A stretch of DNA of 64,000 bases from Catonia carolina (lineage: Eukaryota; Arthropoda; Insecta; Hemiptera; Achilidae): positions 15,171,774-15,235,773 of the forward strand of contig JAQMRL010000014.1 in assembly GCA_035578175.1 (NCBI GenBank). Direction: 5' to 3'. The notes under the pieces were generated by a model. That model was given only the letters and a program-made list of their open reading frames with translations, was not told the origin of the DNA and did not search any database. Both the position numbers and the translations under genes were made by a program. Below, in pieces: positions 27,631-33,506 of the stretch; the first letter of the stretch is position 1, and each line of letters begins with the position of its first letter.

Positions 27631-30443
27631 GTTTAACGTCCGACTGTTATGCAATTACTGCTAATGCAGACGGTGAAGGGTGAAATGATTTTTTGTAACG
27701 TATGAAAATATGCCATGCCTGAGTGGGATTCGAACCCAGGACCGCATGATGTGTTGTTAAGAAAGGATTTTGCAAAATTTTTATTTTAAATGGTAGAATT
27801 CGCAAAAATACCTTCCCATAGAAATACAGAGAGTATACTTAAACAGCTGATTCTTTGTTTACGTTTGCGTGGGCGAAGCCACGCGAAATCAACGTGCGAA
27901 TCAACGCACAGCCGAAACTACTGACGCTAGAGACTTGAAATTTGGAAGTTAGCTTTGTTATGTTGTGTAAGCGCGCACTAAGAAAGGATTTTGCAAAATT
28001 TTGATTTTAAAGGGAAGAAATTGGCGAAATTCCCCCCACTGATGCGAGGATGCGGGTCAGCGCGAAGCGCTACGCTTATGTTCTGGTTTTTCTCCGACAC
28101 ACATTTACCCCCCTCCATAGGCATATTCCGTTGCATCCAGTATATACATTCTTATCGTACGTTTTTATTTTTTTTACCATAAGGGTCGATTTACACACAT
28201 CCGTCCACGTCACGTCTCAGTTCCGTAATTCCGAGAAGATAAGTGTCAGTCACAGAAAAATATTCTTTCTTGAAAAATTAATGACATTGTCTACACTGAG
28301 CACCAGCACTGTCCCAAAACCGGCGCGTCAGTATTGTCGCCGTCACCGAACCGTCAAAACGATATTTTTTCTCGACGATATTTTGTTTTTTACGGACGTA
28401 TTTGTCTCTATGTAAAATGACTGAATGGAGTTTGACGAAAGGAAAACTGACGTACATGTGTGAATACTGTCATCATTTTTGACTTCGAGTGGCCGTGCCA
28501 ATTCCGTTTCGGAATGGTGACGCGATTGATGTGTGTGAATTGTTCTTTATACGTAATTCCAAAAAATTATACTTGTGACTTAGCAAATAGGTTATTAGCA
28601 GATTATAAATCAGTCATTAGCAAATTAAAATACAGAATCATAGCCTTAAAATTGCATGGGCGAAGCCACGACGGGGCGCTATCTATTATATAAAAAGAGA
28701 TATCCTGATTTATAGATCATTTTAAGTTTTATAAACTGTTGCAAAGAAAGGATTTTGCAAAATTTTTATTTTAAATTGTAGAATTCGCAAAAATACTTTC
28801 CCATAAGAAATACAGAGTGTATACTTAAGCAGTTGATTCTTTGTTTACGTTTGCGTGGGCAAAGCCACGCGGGACCCGCTAGTTTTATATATATTCACTT
28901 ATTGTCACCTTCAATATCCAGTCCTTCTGTATCCCTACAACGCTCCATGTGAATTTTCCATTGTTGGAAACAGTGCTAGAAGTCATCTTCTGTCACCTTC
29001 TTCAGAACACGTGCTGCTTTCTCTTTTACAGCTTCCACAGACTCAAATCTTGTCCCTTTTAATGCAGATTTCACCTTAGGGAACAGGTAGAAGTCACATG
29101 GTGCAAGATCTGGTGAATAAGGTGGGTGCTTTACTTGGCAAGGAACCTCTTGACAGATAACACGGAATGAGCTGGTGGAGAACCCATGATTTGTCCTTCC
29201 ACATTTCGGGGCATTTTTTCCTTACTCTTCGACATAGTTTAGAAAGTACTTCACTAGGTTCCTGAAGGTCAAACAATTAATCAATATTACTACCTTGAGG
29301 TACTTTCTAAACTACGTCAAAGAGCAAGGAAAAACGCCACAAAATGTGGAAGGACAAATCATGAGTTCTCCACCAAGACAATGTTCCAGCTCATTCCGTG
29401 TTATCTGTCAAGAGGTTCCTAGCCAAGTAAAGCATCTCAGTGTTAGAACATCCACCTTATTCACTAGATCATGCACCATGTGACTTCTACCTGTTCCCTA
29501 AGGTAAAATCTGCATTAAAAGGGAAAAGATTTGAGTCTGTGAAAGCTGTAAAAGAGAAAGTGGCGTGTGTCCTGAAGGAGCTAACCAAAGATGACTTCCA
29601 GCACTGTTTCAACCATGGAAAATTCGCATGGAGGGTTGTAGGGATAGAGAAGGAGTGTATATTGAAAGTGACAATAAGTGATTATGTATAAAATTAAAAT
29701 TAAATTTTTTACAACGCCAGTCTCGATATTTAATAGCCACACCTCTTATAATGAGTTTTAAAAAACTTTTTAATATACTCACCTTTTACACTGCTTTCTT
29801 TTTCTTTTGTCTTAACTAACGAGTACTTTCGTGGTGCTTACAGCTTCATCAGGTAATATCATAAAAGCTTCTAGAAATATTATGAAAAATGCATCTTCCT
29901 TTGTCAAAGTTTGAATTCAGAATGGTTATAAAAAGAAAATTCCACTGCTATTGCTATCTAACCTCACTTTATGCTGTTTCGGTTGGCGCTTGGTTTTTGC
30001 AGAACTAATTAACAGCGCCAAGCGAGGAGTTCCTGTTTTTTTTATGAAGGATTATGACGTGACGAATAATATAAATGGATATAGGTACATTTGCAGGACA
30101 ATCCTAAAGCACAAAACAAGAAAGGAAACGGAACTTTAATTCTGTTTCCGTTTTTTCTTGGAGTTTTTTCTCAGCGCTGAAGTCTGTTTGCTAAAAAAAA
30201 AAAAAATACAATTGGAAAATGTATTCCAATAAATTAGAATGTACTGAAATATATTTTTCAATATGTTACAGCACTATTGCAGGATTCCTGAAAGGTATTT
30301 CATTAGGATTGTCTGAGCCAGAATGTGTAAACTTAGGATTATCTGCAGCGATTGATTCTTTACATTCCTTGAACACTGTACCTGAGAAATTTACTGAAAT
30401 AAATTTAAATAATATTATTCCAAATGAACCACAATTGCTGTAA
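10576..30443 (+). CDS. Pseudouridine kinase-like PfkB carbohydrate kinase, 3' seven exons (5' end not in window)
   Basis: Seven exons (10576-10740, 15055-15186, 17710-17824, 20628-20768, 22667-22788, 24765-24916, 30272-30443) join with no frame break into 332 residues ending at TAA. All introns are GT-AG. The family transfers ATP phosphate to a ribose-type hydroxyl. The closest match I recognise is the pseudouridine kinase branch (pseudouridine to pseudouridine 5'-phosphate, later split to uracil and ribose 5-phosphate by a glycosidase), probably cytosolic. Seen: SGGGVGRN near residues 13-20 (the PfkB N-terminal glycine motif), LLIGDMEIHK in the second exon, VWFEPTDV near 138-145, ISPNINELR in the fourth exon, VTLGQHG near 217-223, and the anion-hole/catalytic GAGD at 272-275. 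The N-terminal beta strand before the glycine motif is missing, and exon 1 opens directly after an AG acceptor, so upstream exon(s) exist, probably outside the window. Fungal and some animal homologues carry a fused N-terminal glycosidase; whether this gene does cannot be seen. AATAAA-type signals follow the stop near 30450-30470. Confidence 0.86.
10960..11240 (-). pseudogene. Jockey-like LINE C-terminal fragment
   Basis: On the minus strand, EVAPVKSNIEVIQTFQNKVF, then RNIDSAPWVVRNADLHKNLR, and after a frame shift HEARLYQQVNIRAIQILDNS with a DAVRQLKN end match the order of the C-terminal region of Jockey-clade reverse transcriptase proteins. Several frame shifts; dead. It lies in kinase intron a, antisense to the gene. 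Confidence 0.65.
11430..11850. repeat. Polypyrimidine/polypurine tract (CTT/CCT-rich)
   Basis: About 420 bases almost purely C and T on the + strand, built of CTTCTTCTCCTCC-type units with a repeated sub-block of about 125 bases (TTCTTCTCTTTCTCCTTGTC recurs). The long arginine/glutamate or serine/proline frames here are artefacts of composition. Such tracts can form triplex DNA. Confidence 0.9.
11835..11955 (+). mobile_element. SINE-B, truncated head
   Basis: Starts in the B-box region (TGCGGTCTTGGGTTCCAATC), then GGCACGGCATATTTTCATAC, ATCATTTCATCCTTCACCGT and CAGTCGGATGTTAAACTTAA. This is the same body as the full SINE-B at 63373. Its 5' part is replaced by the pyrimidine tract. Confidence 0.65.
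11967..12900 (-). repeat. Rep-1, inverted, full-length
   Basis: From CTGGTGTGAAACACTCACAC to ATAGGCAAGAGAAAATAAAA with a (CA)n run at about 12738-12763. It carries the longest version (76 residues, 12472-12702 minus) of the recurring open stretch seen across several copies. Confidence 0.8.
12901..13775. other. Kinase intron a, low-complexity and unassigned sequence
   Basis: CT-rich stretches at 12905-13010 and a (CTT)n microsatellite at about 13424-13470. The sequence between (13020-13420) and after (13470-13775) may be old LINE debris, but I cannot name a family. No exon evidence. Confidence 0.45.
13776..14699 (-). mobile_element. Fold-back mariner, copy 2
   Basis: Ends TACGAGGTGTGGCTATTAAA and its inverse at 14699. 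The long arm on the minus strand encodes the transposase from near DESW (inner edge about 14438) through HQDNAPAYSALSVKRFLAKY to the C-terminus. The short arm (14440-14640) repeats the C-terminus on the + strand (KVKSALKGTRFESVEAVKEI to YIEGDNK). The arm junction is at the same place as in copies 1 and 4. The second Asp (DNAPA) is intact here; the N-terminal half is missing. Confidence 0.82.
14700..14985 (-). repeat. Rep-2, inverted, truncated at mariner copy 2
   Basis: TGACTGAACTATTTAAGAAC to CCTCTAGAGGTTCATACCAA and GACCTAAACAACAAC. It ends about 70 bases before kinase exon b. Confidence 0.65.
15055..15186 (+). CDS. Kinase exon b
   Basis: Bounded by TTCAG before 15055 and GTAAGT from 15187. 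It encodes 44 residues (DFKDVLVCEDMSTAMCMVVL then the LIGDMEIHKRLTSQY stretch) in phase 0. The STA..M..V followed by IGDM is what pseudouridine-kinase-type PfkB proteins show here. It was too short to be obvious as an open frame and was found by following the protein family. Confidence 0.86.
15187..15775. other. Kinase intron b, unassigned part
   Basis: No exon or element recognised, apart from a ~35 bp segment (ATGACTAGAAATGTTTGATT, about 15627) that recurs diverged near 16625. Confidence 0.4.
15789..16331 (+). mobile_element. 5'-truncated LINE with 13 bp target-site duplications
   Basis: The copy is flanked by AACCAGATGTCAA at 15776-15788 and again at 16332-16344, and ends in a GTAA tandem (AGTAAGTAAGTAAG), all signs of target-primed insertion. 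Its frame at 15894-16235 encodes the C-terminal region: RVVGLMTGHCNLGYHLSNIG, then CRFCHEAEEKAEHILC, the zinc-knuckle-like Cys/His motif after the RNase H domain of I/R1/Jockey-group LINEs. Confidence 0.82.
15894..16235 (+). pseudogene. LINE C-terminal (RNase H tail / CCHC) fragment
   Basis: 113 residues open from an internal ATG. The TGHC.L.YHL..IG......C.FC....E.AEHILC pattern is typical of the region after RNase H in LINE pol proteins. Not an independent gene; it is the surviving 3' end of the insertion. Confidence 0.75.
17024..17520 (+). pseudogene. N-terminal fragment of an insect DDE-type transposase
   Basis: From the ATG at 17024 the frame gives MEPSCSENSSPSASVIRKRQ and an HTH-like stretch (LLTDVQNRVAETTGILRSTV QRIFKE when joined), then runs into a stop at 17259. 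After one frame shift it continues at 17255-17449 with KSEVDDFDKCVVRRTIYEFH and LNLLLPVLWEKINF. Past another stop comes KIIKDIGFRRRKAKDNRK to 17520. The domain order matches the N-terminal DNA-binding part of a DDE-superfamily transposase found in aphids and other insects. The catalytic part is absent. Confidence 0.6.
17710..17824 (+). CDS. Kinase exon c
   Basis: Acceptor TTTGCAG before 17710; donor GTTTGC at 17825, which is weaker than the others. It encodes LSSKLEVINEGSPVVMDGNL and PVDSMEMLLSHCASKQIP plus the first base of the next codon. VVMDGNLP is the predicted core strand where PfkB proteins have a V..DGN.P motif. The weak donor could allow intron retention, which would meet a stop within about 11 codons. 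Confidence 0.84.
17874..18812 (+). repeat. Rep-1, forward, full-length, no (CA)n expansion
   Basis: Starts TTCTCTTACCTATATGAATA and ends AGTTGTGTGAACGTTTCACA then CCAGATTTTT. The microsatellite slot is only GTGTGCGTGTGTC, so the repeat exists without an expanded CA run. Confidence 0.8.
19170..19523 (+). pseudogene. Reverse transcriptase fragment (palm with FADD)
   Basis: 117 residues with GVPQSSILGPILFLLYTNRL and LLFADDTSI; the second Gly of the usual GVPQGS motif is Ser. It is a decayed LINE piece, not a host gene. Confidence 0.78.
19667..19963 (+). pseudogene. LINE pol C-terminal fragment
   Basis: ERVFKRQNKAVRCMMGVNHL through LLTVPSLNIFEVIMYVKQNN matches 48568-48903 almost residue for residue, so both derive from one LINE family. 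No separate function. Confidence 0.72.
20628..20768 (+). CDS. Kinase exon d
   Basis: Acceptor GTTTCAG before 20628, donor GTAAGC at 20769. The split codon with exon c gives valine. It encodes (V)WFEPTDVVTASKPFKIDNN and the ISPNINELRRIASAVFPGI segment. The VWFEPTD and SPN..EL motifs are the strongest pointers to the pseudouridine kinase subgroup of the PfkB family. Confidence 0.88.
20800..21300 (+). pseudogene. LINE (Jockey/CR1-like) C-terminal fragment
   Basis: Reads VWFVQSVLTYGIIGWGVTNF, then RIINKRLPTYPLEQLF, LDIRKIFAREALILANKNIN and a VPKLFNLLPLQIKN segment, with internal stops. YG..GWGVTNFSSLYSLQR is typical after the LINE RT palm. It differs from the 18985 family. It starts close to the exon d donor (20769). 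Confidence 0.65.
21516..21734 (+). pseudogene. Mariner transposase N-terminal HTH fragment
   Basis: MASLSEQRVKFCFLLNKSAA to PLTARIDENV, stopping at TAA 21732-21734. It includes the first helix-turn-helix and the K..VYKWFSRFK..... .DDKPHSGRP linker typical of mariner. The longer open frame starting at 21435 extends upstream only by chance. Confidence 0.8.
21855..22171 (+). pseudogene. Mariner transposase catalytic C-terminal fragment
   Basis: HHDNAPAQIAISVKDFLRKN holds the second Asp and YSPDLALCDFFLFPRMKRDI the third (34 residues later, as expected). The tail QWKHRQDKCISCNGEYFEGD ends at the natural stop. The first catalytic Asp region is deleted. Confidence 0.82.
22667..22788 (+). CDS. Kinase exon e
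   Basis: Acceptor GTTTCAG before 22667, donor GTACGT at 22789. It encodes DSNESTRNDINTLLDEAVHL and on to the VMVTLGQHGLL strand. VTLGQHG matches the V.T.G..G nucleotide-binding strand of ribokinase-like enzymes. Phase 0 at the end. Confidence 0.86.
22858..23124 (+). mobile_element. Uncertain transposon fragment with (CA)n
   Basis: AAGGGTGTTCAAAAAGTTCC near 22860 resembles a mariner-type end but no matching partner was found. A (CA)n run occupies 22966-23022. The stretch ends at the start of the mariner at 23125. Confidence 0.35.
23289..23410 (+). pseudogene. Second mariner family, transposase N-terminus
   Basis: MAASIDFPSKCELRSVIRFL QAEGKSAAEIHRKM is the first helix-turn-helix region; the frame is cut at about 23410 by the inserted LINE 3' end. 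Confidence 0.75.
23411..23600 (-). mobile_element. LINE 3'-terminal piece inserted in the mariner
   Basis: On the minus strand it reads GGGGTTCATGACAAGCCTAC TGAAGTAAGCAGTAGC and later TGTCCTATACTCCC and GTCTCCTGGATGCAGGAAG, the same 3' end as the LINE copies at 20275 and 49280. It interrupts the transposase between the N-terminal HTH and the linker. Confidence 0.7.
24196..24522 (+). pseudogene. Second mariner family, catalytic C-terminal fragment
   Basis: LTSKIVLLHDNARSHSANVT (second Asp), HPPYSPDLAPSDFHLFPGLK (third Asp) and the tail FYEEGTGKLFHRYDKCLNLQ GDYVEK ending TAA. It is the best preserved part, but it lacks the first catalytic Asp. Confidence 0.82.
24637..24725 (-). mobile_element. 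SINE-A fragment next to exon f
   Basis: TAAAAGTAACTACCTTTACC AGGATTTGAATC and GAACCTTCGTCTCC... CAGCTGACTCG are the inverted B-box region and head of SINE-A. It ends about 40 bases before the exon f acceptor. Confidence 0.65.
24765..24916 (+). CDS. Kinase exon f with catalytic GAGD
   Basis: Acceptor TTCCAG before 24765, donor GTTAGT at 24917. It encodes IVGRENGHLNTISSLRRTEG, then ARYYKPLLANNVVSVSGAGD and two bases of a cysteine codon. SGAGDC is PfkB signature 2: the Gly-Ala-Gly anion hole and the catalytic-base aspartate. A SINE-A fragment ends only about 40 bases upstream of the acceptor. Confidence 0.89.
24999..26128 (-). mobile_element. Pogo/Tigger-like DNA transposon relic
   Basis: The left end CAGTTGATGTCGAATAATTG at 24999 and the inverted right end CAGTCAATTCCAGATAATTG ending at 26128 are alike, with TA on both sides. 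Inside, the minus strand near 25190-25310 reads KALNE*LVVVTSQGVSVNGP then MLKTKAKGFAKKLN, the CENP-B/Tc5-type HTH signature of pogo/Tigger transposases. The rest of the transposase is deleted or unrecognisable. It lies in kinase intron f, antisense. Confidence 0.75.
25190..25345 (-). pseudogene. CENP-B/Tigger HTH fragment
   Basis: VNGPMLKTKAKGFAKKLN follows the [VI].GP.L..KA..FA.KL pattern of the second DNA-binding helix region in Tigger and CENP-B proteins. One stop lies upstream. Dead. Confidence 0.7.
26425..26449. repeat. Poly-C run
   Basis: About 14 consecutive C residues (26436-26449) inside the first Helitron unit; the second unit has a shorter run near 28031. Likely length-variable. 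Confidence 0.8.
27035..27390. mobile_element. MITE-like insert in the Helitron, copy 1
   Basis: Flanked by facing GGGTCGATTCACACACATC and GATGTGTGTGAATTG, a short inverted repeat. GC-richer than its surroundings, about 355 bases, no coding. The same block is in the second long Helitron unit, so it was captured before the tandem duplication. Confidence 0.6.
27598..27755 (-). mobile_element. SINE-B with long poly(A) tail
   Basis: On the + strand a run of about 30 T (the inverted tail), then GGTTTAACGTCCGACTGTTA, GCAGACGGTGAAGGGTGAAA, and an inverted B-box GGGATTCGAACCCAGGACC. Direct repeats GTTAAGAAA flank it. Only one of the two short Helitron units has it, so it came after duplication. Confidence 0.75.
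28180..28545. mobile_element. MITE-like insert in the Helitron, copy 2
   Basis: Same facing ends and interior as 27035-27390 with scattered differences, in the second long Helitron unit. Confidence 0.6.
28883..29748. pseudogene. Paired inverted mariner transposase C-terminal arms, copy 3
   Basis: The left arm (minus strand, to about 29252) and right arm (plus strand, from about 29253) both encode the LEVLSKLRQRVKE to KVKSALKG to FQHCF region. The + arm shows KVKSALKGKRFESVKAVKEK (29508 on). Each arm has frame breaks, and the DNAPAH motif is damaged in both. Confidence 0.72.
29749..30271. other. Kinase intron f, 3' part
   Basis: Includes the 29 bp direct repeat of the mariner flank (29748-29776) and an imperfect hairpin near 30118-30160 (AGAAAGGAAACGGAACTT facing CTGTTTCCGTTTTTTCTT). 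No further element recognised. Confidence 0.4.
30272..30443 (+). CDS. Kinase exon g and stop codon
   Basis: Acceptor TTACAG before 30272. It completes the cysteine codon, then encodes TIAGFLKGISLGLSEPECVN to NEPQLL and stops with TAA at 30441-30443. The helix after the catalytic GAGD continues correctly across the 5.4 kb intron, confirming the join. The ATG at 30219 lies upstream of the acceptor and is intronic. Confidence 0.88.
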
Positions 30444-30539
30444 ATTTAAATAAATGAATATAAATAAAATTTAAATTTTAAAATTTTATTTTTCTATTCC
30501 TGGTGCTACATTTGTCAGTATCCCAATATAATGGGACAG

Positions 30540-31020
30540 TCTTACTTTCTCTTGCCTTTTATGAACATGAAGGGAAGAAATATTTTGTTATCATGTCTAT
30601 TTTTCAAAATTGAGTTTGCACAGGAAATACATGTTTTCAGACTCCCTGAACTCAAAAGCCATGTTTTTGTGTCTATGTGTGTGTGTTGAACAAAGTATCT
30701 CAAGAATGGAATAGCATACATAGTTGAAGCTCGGAACTTTAGTAAGCTACCACTAGTGGACCCAACACAAAAATTTTGACCAAAATCAGTCAACCAGAAG
30801 TGGTAAATTTATTCATCCGATTCTCTAAAAATGGTTCCTACGAGTTTGTTTAATATCAAAACGAGTAAAAAATGTGATTTTTTAAATATTTCAGCCTTAA
30901 TATGTATTTCAAAAGTGTGTATAATCAAAGTTATTGGAAATTTAAAAACCTGCAACTTTTATTTTAAGCTTTGTTCTCTACAGAGTGTAGTTTAGAAGCA
31001 ATTAGTGATTTTTTTTGTTT
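30540..31020 (+). repeat. Rep-1, forward, diverged and truncated
   Basis: TTACTTTCTCTTGCCTTTTA then blocks AACCAGAAGTGGTAAATTTA and GCAACTTTTATTTTAAGC. An internal segment is missing. It starts less than 100 bases after the kinase stop, so it borders that gene's 3' end. Confidence 0.6.
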
Positions 31021-31119
31021 TTTTAATTCGAGCAGAGGTAAATGGTAAAACATTCTGAAAGTAATTAGTCCACCGTTGGAATCTCTGGGTGAGGATTATA
31101 AGAGGGGAACTTATCAAAA

Positions 31120-31275
31120 AGAAAATATTCTGAAATTCTTTGAGTTAAAAATATTTAAAGCAAATTACAAAAGATATGTGTTCTAGGTATGTAGACATGC
31201 AACGACTTGCACAAGGCAGACAGCTTGGAGAACTGCATCAAACCAGTCGAGAGACTGATGACAAATAAATATGTA
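31120..31275 (+). mobile_element. Endonuclease-type LINE, 3' tail
   Basis: AGCAAATTACAAAAGATATG, then CAACGACTTGCACAAGGCAG and CTTGGAGAACTGCATCAAAC CAGTCGAGAGACTGATGACA. The same tail, inverted, lies at 37935-38060. This 3' UTR type accompanies the RT at 35405-36090. Confidence 0.65.
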
Positions 31276-31625
31276 TAATACTGGGCGTCTCACTTGGCGC
31301 GCAGAGAGTTTAGCCTGTAATAATACAAGGTGAATCAAAAATTACAGACTCTAAAACAAAATGCACCATACAGTTTTCTATAAAGCGTACATTTATACAA
31401 CAATATTCATATATACCCATTTATAATTTCTAAATCTCTTCCTAACCTTAAAATTTCAGTAACTATTTTGAAACAGGGCTACTTTAATTTTTTAATTAAT
31501 TATTAATATTCGCCAATATTTCTAGAACACTGTCACGAATTGTTATGAATGTCTTCGATATTCTTACTGTTTGTTAATCTAAAAATAGTTGGTAGTTAAT
31601 AGTTCCTAGTAGTACATTAAAAAAT

Positions 31626-32542
31626 CTGGTGTGAAACACTCACACTACTTTCTCTTGCTAGTGCAAATAATGAACAATATAACCTAACATTAGTAATAAA
31701 ACATTAGAAATAAACAAAAAACTAACCTCAATAAACATAACCTAATTTTAATCATGAGTGAACAATGCAAAATGAAAATCAACCTCAGTTTGGGTTAATA
31801 TGGAAAATCACTCTTTCACGCTCTCTGTAGAGAAAAATACTCTAAATAAAAGTTGTAGATCTTTTAATTTCCTATAAATTTGATTACATACACTTTTGTC
31901 GTAAAATGCATACTAAGGCTGAAATCTTTAAAAATCAATTTTTTTACACGTTTCTTGAGAAAAAAACAAAATCGCCTCTCACCGCTAAATTAAGCCTTAT
32001 ACAAAAAAATGTTTGAAATAAAAGTTGTAGGATTTTAAATTCTCAACAACTTTAATAATGACACATATTTCCGCTAAAATGCATATTAAAGTCGCAATCT
32101 TAGAAAAACAACTTCATTGCGTGAAAACACACTCTCCAAGAATTTCAGCAGACTCGGCGCCTTCCCCATCTTGTAAAGTATAAAAAATTTAACAAATGAC
32201 GCAATTTTAAAAGAATTCATACAAGCTGTTTTTGAGAAAATCGCAAAAATGTGAAAAATGATACAAATAAATATTACTTCTGGTTGACCAATTTTGATGA
32301 AAATGTTCGTGTCGGGTCCTCTAGTGGTATCTACTTTAAATTTTAAGTTTCAACTTCGTACGATGTTCCATTCTTGAGACATTCTGTTCACTCACAGACA
32401 CACAGACCAATCGCTAAAAACATGTTTTTTGGATTCAGGGGGTCTGAAAACGTGTAGATCCGGTGAAAACTCGATTTCGAAAAATCAACATGAAAACAAT
32501 ACTTTCCTCCCTATATATTCCGATAGTCAAGAGAAAGTAATA
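31626..32542 (-). repeat. Rep-1, inverted, full-length, no (CA)n
   Basis: CTGGTGTGAAACACTCACAC to AGTCAAGAGAAAGTAATAAG. The microsatellite slot is CACTCACAGACACACAGACC. Confidence 0.78.
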
Positions 32543-32544
32543 AG

Positions 32545-32825
32545 GAGATGAATTGGTATTCAAAGAAATATCATGGATACCATATCCTGGAAGCAATTAA
32601 AATGGTCTGGCCATTTGCAAAGGATGGAGGATAAAATTGGTGGGGAAAGAGGGTGTGGGAGTGGACGCCAGCCGGTAGAAGAAGAAAGGGTAGGCCGGAG
32701 TTGATGTGTTTGGCCGATGTGCAGGTGGCAATGTCTTAGCAGCAGCTTTCTAATGGTGATTGGTAAGGCAAAGAGAGGTGATGCTTAGAAAGCGAGATAC
32801 GGCTGGGGCTGTAAATCCTCGAATG
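32545..32825 (+). pseudogene. LINE pol C-terminal fragment
   Basis: ATTAAAATGGTCTGGCCATT reads KWSGHLQRMEDK, followed by PAGRRRKGRPELM-like codons and ADVQVAM. KW.GH..RM....P....... GRR..GRP is the usual ending of endonuclease-RT LINE proteins. Frame breaks throughout. Confidence 0.55.
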
Positions 32826-32829
32826 AATA

Positions 32830-33506
32830 CATATGTCTTGATATCTCGTATTGGTACTACTTTCTAGGATACATCTAGATACAGTTTACAAAAAAAAAAT
32901 AAAAATAAAGTTAATGTCTCTTATATGTGAACTTAAGACTATTGTGTTTTAAATGAATATCAATCACATGATCAGAGAAAGAGTTCTTAGTGATAAATTA
33001 TATTTATTAATACAAACATAAATTTTACTTTGCAAATAATTTTGCAACAATCAAATTCATACATTTTTTAACAAGTGTGTGTGTGTGTGACAGCAGTCAT
33101 GTAGGAATCATTGATCGTCTGTAGTTATCTACATCTTGCGAACACGTGCCCTTTCTGTGAACTTTCTTCTGATAAAAATATTATTCTCTTTGTTTTAAAA
33201 AAATTTGTACCAAGAAGGGATATATTATTATGTATTAACGGCAAAATATGAAAGAGAGGGGGTAAATTTATTCAACTGGCACATGTATTATTACATTTTT
33301 TTTTATTTTCATAAATATATAAATTACAGGTTGTTCAAAAATATAATACACTTCAATTGTTATTATCTGTATTTTTAACGTTATGGTAAAAAAAACTCCT
33401 AATGGACACCTCCATTTTACAGACCCCTGTATTTAGTGGAGATTTTTTTACAGTCCTGATCCTGTGAGATAGAGAATTTTATTAAAAATCTCCCAAATCC
33501 GGACAA
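32830..33506. other. Unassigned intergenic sequence
   Basis: AT-rich with a short (TG)n at about 33077-33089; no gene or element identified. Confidence 0.4.

Larger units (their letters stand above)
26257..28882 (+). mobile_element. Tandem non-autonomous Helitron array nested in mariner copy 3
   Basis: Starts TCTATTATATAAAA directly after A (26256) and ends GCGGGACCCGCTAG (28882) directly before T (28883), the Helitron A/T rule, with the 3' hairpin GCGTGGGCAAAGCCACGC about 10 bases before CTAG. Removing it restores the mariner sequence. Inside are four units: long 26257-27528, short 27529-27884, long 27885-28681, short 28682-28882. The unit-end hairpin GCATGGGCGAAGCCACG or GCGTGGGCGAAGCCACGC marks each join. 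No Rep/helicase coding. Confidence 0.85.
26205..29748. mobile_element. Fold-back mariner, copy 3, split by a Helitron
   Basis: The left end TATGAGGTGTGGCTATTAAA with about 50 bases (26205-26256) is separated from the rest (28883-29748) by the Helitron. Both arms extend from the C-terminal tail inward beyond the second and third Asp motifs to the VPEGQTINQ-type segment, meeting near 29252. The palindrome is therefore much longer than in copies 1, 2 and 4, with no first-Asp region at all. Confidence 0.78.

Noticed and set aside
30219..30443. A separate small gene starting at 30219
   Set aside because: The upstream part is intron; from 30272 it is the last kinase exon, in frame with exon f.
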